A program made the position numbers and the translations under genes. Below are positions 8,208-15,708 of a stretch of DNA of 29,731 nt, piece by piece. The notes beneath the pieces are model-generated. The model worked only from the letters and a program-made list of their open reading frames with translations. It searched no databases and was not told the origin of the DNA. Where the stretch lies: NCBI GenBank assembly GCA_963796225.1, contig CAWCLK010000047.1, forward strand, positions 1 through 29,731, read 5' to 3'. This stretch comes from CAWCLK01 sp963796225 (GTDB lineage: Bacteria; Actinomycetota; Nitriliruptoria; Nitriliruptorales; Nitriliruptoraceae). Position 1 is the first letter of the stretch. The number at the start of each line of letters is the position of its first letter.

Positions 8208-8227
8208 CCAGTCAGGAATCGGACTGG
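8208..8227. promoter_or_regulatory. Second palindrome in the SBP/SDR divergent promoter
   Basis: CCAGTC (8208-8213) and GACTGG (8222-8227) are 6-bp inverted arms separated by eight bases, 30 bp upstream of the dehydrogenase start. It may be an additional operator for that gene. The short arms make chance occurrence plausible. Confidence 0.3.
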
Positions 8228-8257
8228 CGACCATCCCCGCGCGGCAGGAGCACGACC

Positions 8258-9097
8258 ATGAGGAGGACGGCGTTCGTGTCCGGAGCGGCCGGTGGCCTCG
8301 GGCGTACAACGACCGAGCACCTCGTCGGTCACGGCTGGGACGTGGTCGCCGCCGACCTGCCCGGGCCCCGGCTCGACGAGCTCGCCGACGTGCCGGGCGT
8401 GACCGCCGTCCCCGTCGACGTCACCGACCCGGACAGCGTGGCCGAGGCCGCCACCCGCGTGCCGGCCGACGGGCTCGACGGGGTCGTGACCTTCGCCGGG
8501 GTCCTGCGCGTGGGCTCGCTGGCGGAGGTCGCCGACGAGGACATGCAGCTGATCCTCGACGTGAACGTGCTCGGGACCTACCGCGTGGTCCGGGCGCTGT
8601 TCGACGCGGTCGTGGCACGGCAGGGACGCATCGCCGTGATCAGCTCGGAGACCGGCTGGCAGACCGCCGCCCCGTTCAACGGCCCCTACGCCGTGTCGAA
8701 GCACGCGGTGGAGGCGTACGCCGACGCACTGCGCCGCGAGGCCGCCCTGGTCGGCGTGCACGTCACCAAGATCCAGCCGGGCCCGTTCCGCACCGACATG
8801 GTCGCCGGGATCCTGCCGGCGTTCGAACGGGCAGCGGACGCCTCCACCCACTTCGGTCCGCTGCTGCGTCGACTGGGACCGCGCGCCGCGTCCGAGGCGC
8901 AGCGAGCCAACGACCCCGCGGTCCTCGCCGCCACCGTGCACCGGGCACTGACCACGCCCCGCCCGCGGGCCGCCTGGTCGGTGCGTCCGGACCGCACGCG
9001 CTCGATGCTCGAGTGGCTGCCCGACGCAGTGGCGGATCGGCTCGTCGTGGCGGCGTTGCGACGCTTCGGCGCGCCAGGTGACGCAGCGCGAGGATGA
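8258..9097 (+). CDS. Short-chain dehydrogenase/reductase (SDR)
   Basis: This is a 279-aa classical-type SDR, a cytoplasmic NAD(P)-dependent oxidoreductase. The dinucleotide loop SGAAGGLG (8-15), Ser129/130 (ISSETG) and the YAVSK catalytic pair (Tyr144, Lys148) are present, with Asn103 in NVLGTY. The usual NNAG motif reads TFAG (79-82... region), so its first Asn residues are replaced, an oddity to note. The tail after about residue 180 is variable, as in SDRs acting on bulky or lipid-like alcohols. The start ATG has GGCAGGAG eight bases upstream. It is transcribed divergently from the orphan binding protein across the KstR-like site, which hints at a lipid or steroid-like substrate but does not prove it. 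Confidence 0.88.
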   Translation: MRRTAFVSGAAGGLGRTTTEHLVGHGWDVVAADLPGPRLDELADVPGVTAVPVDVTDPDSVAEAATRVPADGLDGVVTFAGVLRVGSLAEVADEDMQLILDVNVLGTYRVVRALFDAVVARQGRIAVISSETGWQTAAPFNGPYAVSKHAVEAYADALRREAALVGVHVTKIQPGPFRTDMVAGILPAFERAADASTHFGPLLRRLGPRAASEAQRANDPAVLAATVHRALTTPRPRAAWSVRPDRTRSMLEWLPDAVADRLVVAALRRFGAPGDAARG

Positions 9098-9130
9098 CCA
9101 GCCCGCTGTCCATGGCCCGGTGAGGTCCGT

Positions 9131-9233
9131 TCGGCCGTTCGACGCGCGAATGCCGCGTTCATGCCACCGGGACCCGCCGTCCGGCCGCCCGAAGGGGGAC
9201 CATGCCGGGGGACGGGGGCGGCCGAACGGCCGA
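9131..9233. promoter_or_regulatory. Intergenic 11-bp inverted repeat
   Basis: TCGGCCGTTCG (9131-9141) and CGAACGGCCGA (9223-9233) are exact inverse complements, 81 bases apart, in the gap between the dehydrogenase stop and the small membrane-protein gene. They could form the base of a large leader structure. Function is unknown. Confidence 0.3.
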
Positions 9234-9263
9234 GGTGACTCACAGCGGCGCCAGGGGTGCGCG

Positions 9264-9413
9264 ATGACGGAACTCGACGTACAGCTCTCCCGCACGGTCG
9301 CGGCGATGGTCGCCCACCGCCACGAACGTCGCGACAGCTGGACGACCACGGGCACCCTCGTCGGGGCGTGGTGCCTGCTGCTGGTGGCGGTCGCCAGCCT
9401 GCTGCTGCGCTGA
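9264..9413 (+). CDS. 49-aa single-pass membrane protein
   Basis: The ORF starts at ATG 9264, with AGGGG about seven bases upstream. It has a charged N-terminal half (MTELDVQLSRTVAAMVAHRH) and a C-terminal hydrophobic helix (about residues 29-48, GTLVGAWCLLLVAVASLLLR), so it looks like a tail-anchored small membrane protein. It ends seven bases before the corrected 3' end of the convergent tyrosine phenol-lyase gene, a tight but non-overlapping fit that supports both ends. I recognise no family and infer no function beyond membrane attachment. Confidence 0.55.
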   Translation: MTELDVQLSRTVAAMVAHRHERRDSWTTTGTLVGAWCLLLVAVASLLLR

Positions 9414-9419
9414 CCGGCG

Positions 9420-10809
9420 TCAGCCCGGCAGCGGTTCGAACCTGGGCCTGGAAGAACCGCAGCTCCTCGGGCTCGTAGGTGAAGCGCAGGCCGCGGACCC
9501 GGTCGGCCTCCTCGACGACGGCGACGACCGACTCGGCCACCACGTCCATGTGGGCCTGCGTGTAGACCCGGCGGGGGATGGCCAGGCGCACCAGCTCGAG
9601 CTTCGGACGTCGGTGGTCGCCGGTGGCCGGGTCGCGCCCCGCCGACACGATCCCGCGCTCCATCCCGCGCACGCCCGCGTCGGTGTACAGCGCGGCCGTC
9701 AGTGCCTGGGCGGGGAAGTGCTCCTGCGGCAGGTGGGGCAGGATCGCGGCGGCGTCGAGGAACACCCCGTGCCCGCCGATGGGGCGCACGACCGGGACGT
9801 CGGCCTTGATGAGCTGGGTTCCGAGGTACTCGACCTGGCCCACGCGGGCGCGGACGTGGTCGTCGGTGGCGACCATCTCGCGGATCCCGGCGGCCAGCGC
9901 CTCCATGTCCCGCCCCGACATCCCGCCGTAGGTGTGCAGGCCCTCGAAGGCGACCAGCAGGCTGCGGGCCTTCCGGGCGAGCTCCGGGTCGCGCAGGGCC
10001 AGGAAGCCGCCGATGTTGACCAGGTTGTCCTTCTTGGACGACACCGTCGCCCCGTCGGAGTAGGAGCACATCTCGCGGAGGATGTCGGCGACGCTGCGGT
10101 CCTCGTGGCCGGCCTCGCGCTGCTTGATGAACCAGGCGTTCTCCAGCGCCCGGGTCGCATCGAGCATCACCGGGACGCCGTGCCGCCGGCACAGGTCGTA
10201 CACCGCCCGCATGTTGGCCATCGAGGCGGGCTGCCCGCCGGCGAGGTTGACGTTGGTCTCGAAGGAGACGTAGGCGACCCGGTCGGCCCCGTGCTCGTCG
10301 ATGACCGCCTGCAGCTTGTCGAGGTCGATGTTGCCCTTGAACGGGTGGGGGTCGGCGGGGTCGTGGGCCTCGTCGACGATGACGTCCACGAACCGGCCAC
10401 CGGCGTACTCCTGGTGGAACCGGGTGGTGGTGAAGTACATGTTCCCGGGCACCACGTCGCCGGGCTCGATCATGATCTGGCTGAGGATGTGCTCGGCGCC
10501 CCGCCCCTGGTGGGTGGGGATCAGCTCCTCGTACCCGTAGACGTCCTGGACGGCCTCGACCAGCCGGTAGAAGCTGCGGCTGCCGGCGTAGGCCTCGTCG
10601 CCGACCATCAGGGCGCCCCACTGGCGGTCCGACATCGCCGAGGTGCCCGAGTCGGTGAGCAGGTCGATGTAGACGTCGTCCGAGCGCAGCAGGAACGTGT
10701 TGTACCCCGCGTCGCGGATCGCCCGTTCGCGCTCCTCGCGCGTGGTCATGTGGATCGGTTCGACCATCTTGATGCGGTAGGGCTCGGCCCAGCTGCGTCG
10801 TTCGGCCAT
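9420..10809 (-). CDS. tpl: Tyrosine phenol-lyase (beta-eliminating, PLP), apparent 1-base frameshift near its 3' end
   Basis: This enzyme of the tryptophanase/tyrosine phenol-lyase family would split L-tyrosine to phenol, pyruvate and ammonia. The PLP lysine is Lys260 in SYSDGATVSSKKD. Residues separating the two enzymes match tyrosine phenol-lyase: Thr127 (TPL Thr124; Asp in tryptophanase), Met383 and Arg385 in GMERG (TPL Met379, Arg381) and Phe452 in LRFFQARF (TPL Phe448; His in tryptophanase). Tyr74 (TPL Tyr71) and Phe126 (TPL Phe123) are kept. The start ATG has a strong GAGGAGG eight bases upstream. As written, the frame runs on past FFQAQV into antisense. Removing one base at the GGG of 9444-9446 restores ARFEPLPG and a stop at 9420, giving 462 aa, close to the family's usual 456. 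Divergent from the arylsulfotransferase gene. Confidence 0.88.
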
Positions 10810-10886
10810 GCGGGGACCTCCTCGTCGACCCGCAGCATGCGCCGGAGGTGTTCCCCGCGCCCACGGGCATGAGACCCGCCCGGCCG

Positions 10887-10900
10887 GGGCCGATCGGCCC
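10887..10900. promoter_or_regulatory. Perfect palindrome between divergent lyase and arylsulfotransferase genes
   Basis: GGGCCGATCGGCCC is a 14-bp perfect palindrome about midway in the 168-bp divergent intergenic region. Its place suits an operator shared by both transcription units. GC-rich DNA yields such palindromes by chance, so confidence is low. Confidence 0.35.
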
Positions 10901-10977
10901 GCGGACGGCGACCGTGGCCATCGGGCCGGTACCCGGCCCGCGGGGACGAGCGACACTCACCACGTTCGTGACCGACG

Positions 10978-12393
10978 ATGGACAGACGCATCGCACGCCC
11001 GACCCGCACGACGTCCGAGGAACGCGACCGACTGTCCAGGCGTGTCTTCATGGCCTGCCTGGCACTGGTCGTGCTCGGCGGAGCGATCGCCTACGGGGTG
11101 TTCGCGCACGCCGACGACCTGCCCCCGGTGCCGCAGGTCCGGGCGGCCTACGACACGCTGCGGACCATCGGCGACAACGACGTCACGGCGGACGGCACGC
11201 GCCACCACCTGCAGCCCACCCGCGACCAGGGCGACGGGGTCGTGGTCGACGAGGTCCCCGACGACGGGGCGCTCGTGATGATGGCGGGGTTCTTCGACGG
11301 CGAGAACCAGGTCCGGCTCGTCCGTCGCGACGGGTCGGTGGTGCGCACCTGGCCGCTGGACTACTTCGAGCACTTCCCGGACCCGGACACGCGGCCGTGT
11401 GACCTCGCCTCGCCCCTGCGGGTGGACACCCACGGGATGTACGCGACGCCCGACGGGGACGTGGTCGTCAACTACGAGTACTGCGGCAGCGTCCGGCTCG
11501 ACGCGTGCGGTGGGGTCCAGTGGGCCCTCGACGAGCGCACCCACCACTCCGTGGCGCCGGCAGAGGCGGGTGGCTTCTGGATGCTCGGTCGGGACCACTG
11601 GCGCTCCGGCGACGACCCCGACCGCTTCCCGGCCTTCACCGCGGACCCCGAGGACCGCGGGAACCGGCTCATGCTCGAGGACACCATCCTCCGGGTCGAC
11701 GAGGCCGGCGTCGTCCAGGAACGCATCTCCGTCCCCGAGCTGCTGCGTGACGCGGGCCTCGAGGCCGTCCTGACCGCCAGCGGCCCGCGCCGCTTCCCGC
11801 TGACCGAGACCCTCGACGGCTGGGAGCTCGTCCACGCGAACAAGGTCGCCGAGCTCCCGTCCGACGTCGCGGACGCCTACCCGCAGTTCCGGGCCGGGGA
11901 CCTCGTGGTCTCGCTGCGCACGCACAACCTGCTGGTCGTGGTCGACCCCGAGACCCGGGAGGTCCGGTGGCACCAGACCGGCCCGTGGTTGCGCCAGCAC
12001 GACCCCGAGTTCGGCCCCGACGGTCGGATCTCGGTGTTCAACAACAACGTCTACGTGACGGCCTACGACCACGACCAGACGGTGCTGTCCACGCCCCGCA
12101 CCACCAACATCATGGCCGTGGACCCGTCGAGCGGGGACACCGAGGTCGTGTTCGGGGATGCGCCCGGCCAGGAGATGCTCTCCGTGGTGCGTGGCGACCA
12201 CCAGCTCCTGGACGACGGCGGGATGCTGATCACCGAGTTCGACGCGGGGCGCGTGCTCGAGGTCGACGCGGACGGCCAGATCGTCTGGTCGTACGTCAAC
12301 GCGTACGACGACCAGCACGTGGCCGAGGTCACCAACGCCGCGCTCCACCCGGCCGGCTGGTTCCGGACCGACTGGTCGTCCTGCGACACCTGA
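10978..12393 (+). CDS. Membrane-anchored arylsulfotransferase-like (ASST family) beta-propeller protein
   Basis: The protein is 471 aa. An N-terminal cytoplasmic stretch with Arg residues is followed by one membrane helix (about residues 25-42, MACLALVVLGGAIAYGVFA), then an extracytoplasmic propeller-like domain. Repeated blades such as GQEMLSVVRGDHQLLDDGGM followed by GRVLEVDADGQIVWSYVN are typical of the arylsulfotransferase (ASST-like) superfamily, whose characterised members move sulfate from phenolic esters to phenol acceptors through a histidine. Several His are present (DTHGMY; RTHHSV), but I cannot assign the catalytic one. No Shine-Dalgarno precedes ATG 10978. It opens a four-gene plus-strand run and is 22 bp upstream of the 58-aa gene. 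Many family members are uncharacterised, so activity is inferred. Confidence 0.75.
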   Translation: MDRRIARPTRTTSEERDRLSRRVFMACLALVVLGGAIAYGVFAHADDLPPVPQVRAAYDTLRTIGDNDVTADGTRHHLQPTRDQGDGVVVDEVPDDGALVMMAGFFDGENQVRLVRRDGSVVRTWPLDYFEHFPDPDTRPCDLASPLRVDTHGMYATPDGDVVVNYEYCGSVRLDACGGVQWALDERTHHSVAPAEAGGFWMLGRDHWRSGDDPDRFPAFTADPEDRGNRLMLEDTILRVDEAGVVQERISVPELLRDAGLEAVLTASGPRRFPLTETLDGWELVHANKVAELPSDVADAYPQFRAGDLVVSLRTHNLLVVVDPETREVRWHQTGPWLRQHDPEFGPDGRISVFNNNVYVTAYDHDQTVLSTPRTTNIMAVDPSSGDTEVVFGDAPGQEMLSVVRGDHQLLDDGGMLITEFDAGRVLEVDADGQIVWSYVNAYDDQHVAEVTNAALHPAGWFRTDWSSCDT

Positions 12394-12415
12394 GCCCCAA
12401 GGAAGGAAGCACCCC

Positions 12416-12592
12416 ATGCTCGCCTACATCGGACCCGGCGCCGGCCTCGGCGCCCTCCTGGTGACGATCGCCCTGCTCCTCGGCGTGGTCCTGCTGGTCG
12501 TGGGACTGGTCTGGTACCCGCTCAAGCGGATGATGAAGGGGCGTTCGACGGAGACCGTCACCACCACCGGCCGCCCCGACGACCCCGCATGA
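12416..12592 (+). CDS. 58-aa membrane protein with N-terminal AYIGPGAG motif
   Basis: The ORF begins MLAYIGPGAGLGALLVTIAL, continues as one long hydrophobic helix (about residues 9-36), and ends WYPLKRMMKGR plus a polar Thr/Pro-rich tail. It has the strong ribosome-binding site GGAAGGAAG upstream. Its stop overlaps the start of the sulfotransferase gene (ATGA), which implies translational coupling. From memory, small proteins with a YIGPGAG start occur beside sulfotransferase and phosphodiesterase-type genes in other bacteria, but their function is unknown to me. It may be a membrane partner or scaffold for one of the two flanking sulfotransferase-type proteins. It is easily missed by annotation because of its size. 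Confidence 0.8.
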   Translation: MLAYIGPGAGLGALLVTIALLLGVVLLVVGLVWYPLKRMMKGRSTETVTTTGRPDDPA

Positions 12593-14091
12593 TCCCCGCC
12601 CTCGCCATCTCACTCCTGGCCGTCGCCGGGTTCGCGCTGGTGCTGTCGCGCTGCCAACTCGGCGGCGTCATGGAGGACGCCGTCGAGCTCAGCACGGCCG
12701 GGGTGATGGCGATGCTCGACCGGGACCTGGACGACGCGGAGAAGGAGGTGGCCGTCCGCCGCGCCGGGCTGGACCTGATCGTGGCGAGCTGGCGACTGCT
12801 CTGGCGGCTCGGCCTCGCGCTGGCGGCGGCCGCGGTGCCGGTCCTGCTGGCAGACGCCGTCGGCCTCGTCCCGCGGCACACCGTCCTCGAGCTGATGCTG
12901 CGACTGGACTACGTGCTCGCGGTCTCCGTCGTCGCGGTGGTCGGCACGATGGTGGTCCGACGCTGGCGCCCCGCCGACGCCGAGGCGACGCCCGAGACCA
13001 ACGCCTACTCGACGGCCGACCGGCTCCTGCACGCCATGGCGTTCGCCCGGCCGGGCGTGCTCCGGGCTGCCTCCCGGCTCGAGGACCGGGTCGTCCGCGA
13101 CGCCGCCGACGAACCCACGGCCCCGCCGATCTTCGTCACCTCGCTCGCGCGGGCCGGGACCACGGCGCTGCTCAACGCGCTGCACGACGTCCCGGGCATC
13201 GCCACCCACACCTACCGGGACATGCCCTTCCTGACCGCCCCGAGCCTGTGGTACCGGCTCGCGGGTGGCGACCGGCGCCAGGTCGCCCGGCACGAACGGG
13301 CGCACGGGGACGGACTCGAGATCGACCTCGACAGCCCGGAGGCCTTCGAGGAGGTCGTCTGGCGACTGTTCTGGCCCGACAAGTACGGGCGATCCGCCAT
13401 CGGCCTCTGGGGACCGGACGACCGGTCGGATGAGGCCGAGCAGTTCCTCCGCCGACACATGGGCAAGGTGATCCGCGCCCGACGGGTCCAGGGGCAGGAC
13501 GACCTCGCTGACACCGCCCGCTACTGCTCGAAGAACAACGCCAACATCGCCCGCCTCGACCTCCTGCCCGAGGCCTTCCCGGACTGCCGCATCGTCGTGC
13601 CGGTCCGGCGCCCCGAGTGCCACGCCGCCTCGCTGCTGCGCCAGCACGACAACTTCCTGCGCCAGCAGGCCGACGACGACTTCGTGCGGCGGTACATGCG
13701 CGACCTCGGCCACTTCGAGTTCGGCCGGATCCATCGGCCGATCCTGTTCCCCGGGTTCGACCCGGGCCGGCACGACCCCGCGACCGGCGACTACTGGCTG
13801 GACTACTGGATCCACACCTTCCGCGAGGTCCTCGCCCACGCCGACCGCTGCGTGCTCGTCGCCCAGGACGACCTGCGCGCGGCCCCGCAGGAGACGATGC
13901 GGGCCCTGTGCGACGAGCTCGCCCTGCCTGGTGCGGCGCGCCCGTTCGCGGACTACTTCCGTCCGGGGCGCGACGAGGCGTCCACCGACGGGTACGACCC
14001 GCGGCTCCTCGACGAGGCCATGGACGTCTACCGCGAGCTCGCGTCGCTGACGGTGGGCGCGACGTCCCGGACGTCGTCCCGCGGGTCGTAG
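12589..14091 (+). CDS. Membrane-anchored PAPS-type sulfotransferase
   Basis: The protein is 500 aa. The N-terminal 125 residues hold about three hydrophobic helices (near 4-20, 72-92, 105-124), followed by a cytoplasmic sulfotransferase fold. TSLARAGTTAL (about 184-194) matches the 5'-phosphosulfate-binding loop that holds PAPS, and RIVVPVRRPECHAASLLRQH (about 333-352) fits the 3'-phosphate-binding region. The family transfers sulfate from PAPS to a hydroxyl or amine. The acceptor here is unknown. Membrane attachment is unusual for small-molecule bacterial sulfotransferases and suggests a lipid-linked or membrane-delivered acceptor. Its start overlaps the stop of the 58-aa gene, and the permease starts 48 bp after its end. 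Confidence 0.85.
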   Translation: MIPALAISLLAVAGFALVLSRCQLGGVMEDAVELSTAGVMAMLDRDLDDAEKEVAVRRAGLDLIVASWRLLWRLGLALAAAAVPVLLADAVGLVPRHTVLELMLRLDYVLAVSVVAVVGTMVVRRWRPADAEATPETNAYSTADRLLHAMAFARPGVLRAASRLEDRVVRDAADEPTAPPIFVTSLARAGTTALLNALHDVPGIATHTYRDMPFLTAPSLWYRLAGGDRRQVARHERAHGDGLEIDLDSPEAFEEVVWRLFWPDKYGRSAIGLWGPDDRSDEAEQFLRRHMGKVIRARRVQGQDDLADTARYCSKNNANIARLDLLPEAFPDCRIVVPVRRPECHAASLLRQHDNFLRQQADDDFVRRYMRDLGHFEFGRIHRPILFPGFDPGRHDPATGDYWLDYWIHTFREVLAHADRCVLVAQDDLRAAPQETMRALCDELALPGAARPFADYFRPGRDEASTDGYDPRLLDEAMDVYRELASLTVGATSRTSSRGS

Positions 14092-14125
14092 GCGCGTCCG
14101 CACCCGGGATCCGGTGAGCCGGGAG

Positions 14126-14131
14126 TAGCGT
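14126..14131 (+). promoter_or_regulatory. TAGCGT -10 element of a probable leaderless permease transcript
   Basis: TAGCGT fits the actinobacterial TANNNT -10 pattern and ends eight bases before the permease ATG at 14140. With no Shine-Dalgarno sequence in the gap, transcription is likely to begin at or next to the start codon. The same arrangement is seen before the helicase at 25537. It implies that the permease can be expressed independently of the sulfotransferase genes. Confidence 0.5.
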
Positions 14132-14139
14132 CGCCGCCG

Positions 14140-15486
14140 ATGGCTGCGGACACGGCGACGACGAGACCGGCTGGCGCCGCCACGGGCCCGTACCACCCAC
14201 GGACGGACCGGCACCAGCAGCGTGGGCGCGGGAAGCTGCGGTTGCGGGACGCCTCCGCCATGGCCATCGGCGGGATGATCGGCGGCGGCATCTTCTCGGT
14301 GCTCGGCGTCACCATCCAGCTGGCCGGGCACCTCGCCTTCGCGTGCTTCGTGCTCGCGGGCCTCATCGCGCTGGTGACCGCCCACGGCTACGCGGGGCTG
14401 ACCCGGCGGGCGGGGCGGTCCGGGGGCCCCTACGCCTACCTGTGCGAGGCGGGCCACCCGCAGCTCGCGGCGCTGACCAGCTGGTTCCTCGTGCTCGGCT
14501 ACGTCCTGGCGCTGGCGGTCTACGCCTTCACGTTCGGGCACTACGTGGCTCGCGTCGTCGACACCGGCGAGCTCGTGGCCCGGATCGGGGCGCTGGTCGT
14601 GCTGGCTGGGTTCTGGGGGCTCAACGCGCGTGGCGTGGGGGCCTCCAGCATCACCGAGGACATCGTGGTCGGGGCCAAGCTGCTCGTGCTCGCGGTCATC
14701 GCCGGCATCGGCGTGGTCGCCTGGACCACGCCCCGCCTCGAGCCGCTGGCCGACCAGGGGATCCTCGGCGTGTTCGTCGGGGCGGCCTCGATCTTCGTGG
14801 CCTACGAGGGCTTCGAGCTGCTCAGCTACGACTACGACGACATCGACCAGCCCGACCGCACGCTGCCCCGGGCGCTGTACCTGTCGGTCGCCGCGGTCGT
14901 GGCGATCTACGTCATCGTGACGCTCGGGTCGCAGATGCTCGTCTCCGACCAGCTCATCGTCCAGCAGCGCGAGGTCGCCTTCGCCACCGTCGGCCAGCAC
15001 GCCCTCGGCACCGCCGGGCGGTGGTTGGCCACCGGGGCTGCCGTGCTGGCCACGTCGTCGGCCATCAACGCCACGCTGTTCTCGACGGGGCGGCTGGTCC
15101 GGGACCTCAGCACCAACCACGAGCTGCCCGAGCGGCTCGGACGGACCCACCGGGGCCTGCCCACCACCGCGATGCTGCTGCTCAGCCTGCTGGCTGCGGC
15201 GTTCGCGATGCTGCCGGGCATCGAGCAGCTGCTGGCCTTCGGCTCGATCACCTTCCTCGGTGTCTTCGGCCTCATCAACCACCTGCACGCACGCACCAGC
15301 GACCGGCGCGCCGAGCAGGTCCTCGGCCACCTCGGCACGGTCGCGTGTGGCGGGGCGGTGGTCGTGGTGCTGGTGCGCCTGGCCAGCACGGACCCCGCCA
15401 CGCTCGGGCTGATCGCCGGGTGCCTGGTCGGGGTCGGGGCCCTGCGCCTCGCGTTCGTCCGGCTGGCGGGGCGCGCGACGGCCTGA
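14140..15486 (+). CDS. APC-superfamily amino acid permease
   Basis: This is a 448-aa integral membrane protein with about 12 hydrophobic helices. The first carries the family signature AMAIGGMIGGGIFSVLG (about residues 40-56), the unwound glycine-rich segment that binds the substrate backbone in APC transporters. TM6-like EGFELLSYDYDDIDQPDRTL (residue 225 onward) is also family-typical. It should import an amino acid or amine with a cation. The specific substrate cannot be read from sequence. Tyrosine would make sense because the tyrosine phenol-lyase lies in the same neighbourhood, but that is inference. Translation seems leaderless from ATG 14140. A perfect 10-bp hairpin follows 19 bases after the stop. 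Confidence 0.85.
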   Translation: MAADTATTRPAGAATGPYHPRTDRHQQRGRGKLRLRDASAMAIGGMIGGGIFSVLGVTIQLAGHLAFACFVLAGLIALVTAHGYAGLTRRAGRSGGPYAYLCEAGHPQLAALTSWFLVLGYVLALAVYAFTFGHYVARVVDTGELVARIGALVVLAGFWGLNARGVGASSITEDIVVGAKLLVLAVIAGIGVVAWTTPRLEPLADQGILGVFVGAASIFVAYEGFELLSYDYDDIDQPDRTLPRALYLSVAAVVAIYVIVTLGSQMLVSDQLIVQQREVAFATVGQHALGTAGRWLATGAAVLATSSAINATLFSTGRLVRDLSTNHELPERLGRTHRGLPTTAMLLLSLLAAAFAMLPGIEQLLAFGSITFLGVFGLINHLHARTSDRRAEQVLGHLGTVACGGAVVVVLVRLASTDPATLGLIAGCLVGVGALRLAFVRLAGRATA

Positions 15487-15505
15487 GCGGACCGGGAACG
15501 ACGAC

Positions 15506-15529
15506 GGGCCCCGGCGCGTGCCGGGGCCC
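15506..15529. terminator. Hairpin terminator after the permease gene
   Basis: GGGCCCCGGC (15506-15515) and GCCGGGGCCC (15520-15529) form a perfect 10-bp stem with a four-base loop. It lies between the permease stop and the convergent tRNA-Ser gene. There is no T-tract, as is common for high-GC actinobacterial terminators. It could stop transcription from both directions. Confidence 0.7.
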
Positions 15530-15536
15530 GTGTCTG

Positions 15537-15628
15537 TGGCGGAGGGAGAGGGATTTGAACCCTCGAGACCCGTAAGGGCCTACCCGCTTTCGAGGCGGGC
15601 GCACTCGGCCGGACTATGCGATCCCTCC
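15537..15628 (-). tRNA. tRNA-Ser (anticodon CGA), CCA encoded
   Basis: The minus strand reads GGAGGGA (acceptor 5', 15628-15622) and ends TCCCTCC-G-CCA (15547-15537), giving a 7-bp acceptor stem with encoded CCA. The anticodon stem CCCGC / GCGGG encloses CTCGAAA, with anticodon CGA at 15592-15590. The T arm is GAGGG TTCAAAT CCCTC. A long variable arm, about 16 nt with a GGCCC... stem, is the class II hallmark of tRNA-Ser. It decodes UCG, a frequent serine codon in this GC-rich genome. Confidence 0.96.
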
Positions 15629-15652
15629 AGTGGTGCGTGCGGAGGGTACGGG

Positions 15653-15703
15653 GGGCGCCGGCGGGGCGGCAACACGGGGCGGGTCGCCGGTCGGCCGGCG
15701 CCC
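15653..15703. terminator. Inverted repeat just past the M36 protease stop
   Basis: GGGCGCCGGC (15653-15662) and GCCGGCGCCC (15694-15703) are perfect 10-bp inverted arms with a 31-base loop. They begin five bases after the protease stop codon on the minus strand and lie before the tRNA. A terminator role is plausible. The long loop lowers confidence. Confidence 0.45.
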
Positions 15704-15708
15704 GGGGT

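Noticed and set aside
8686..9420. Long C-terminal extension of the tyrosine phenol-lyase
   Set aside because: The extension is antisense to the SDR and lacks domains. A one-base correction gives the family's normal ending.
9420..10809. Tryptophanase (tnaA)
   Set aside because: The specificity positions carry Thr, Met/Arg and Phe as in tyrosine phenol-lyase rather than the Asp and His of tryptophanase.
12610..15330. 906-aa minus-strand open frame
   Set aside because: It is antisense to the sulfotransferase and permease, both with clear family motifs. Its composition (Asp/His/Arg/Gly) is that of a shadow frame.
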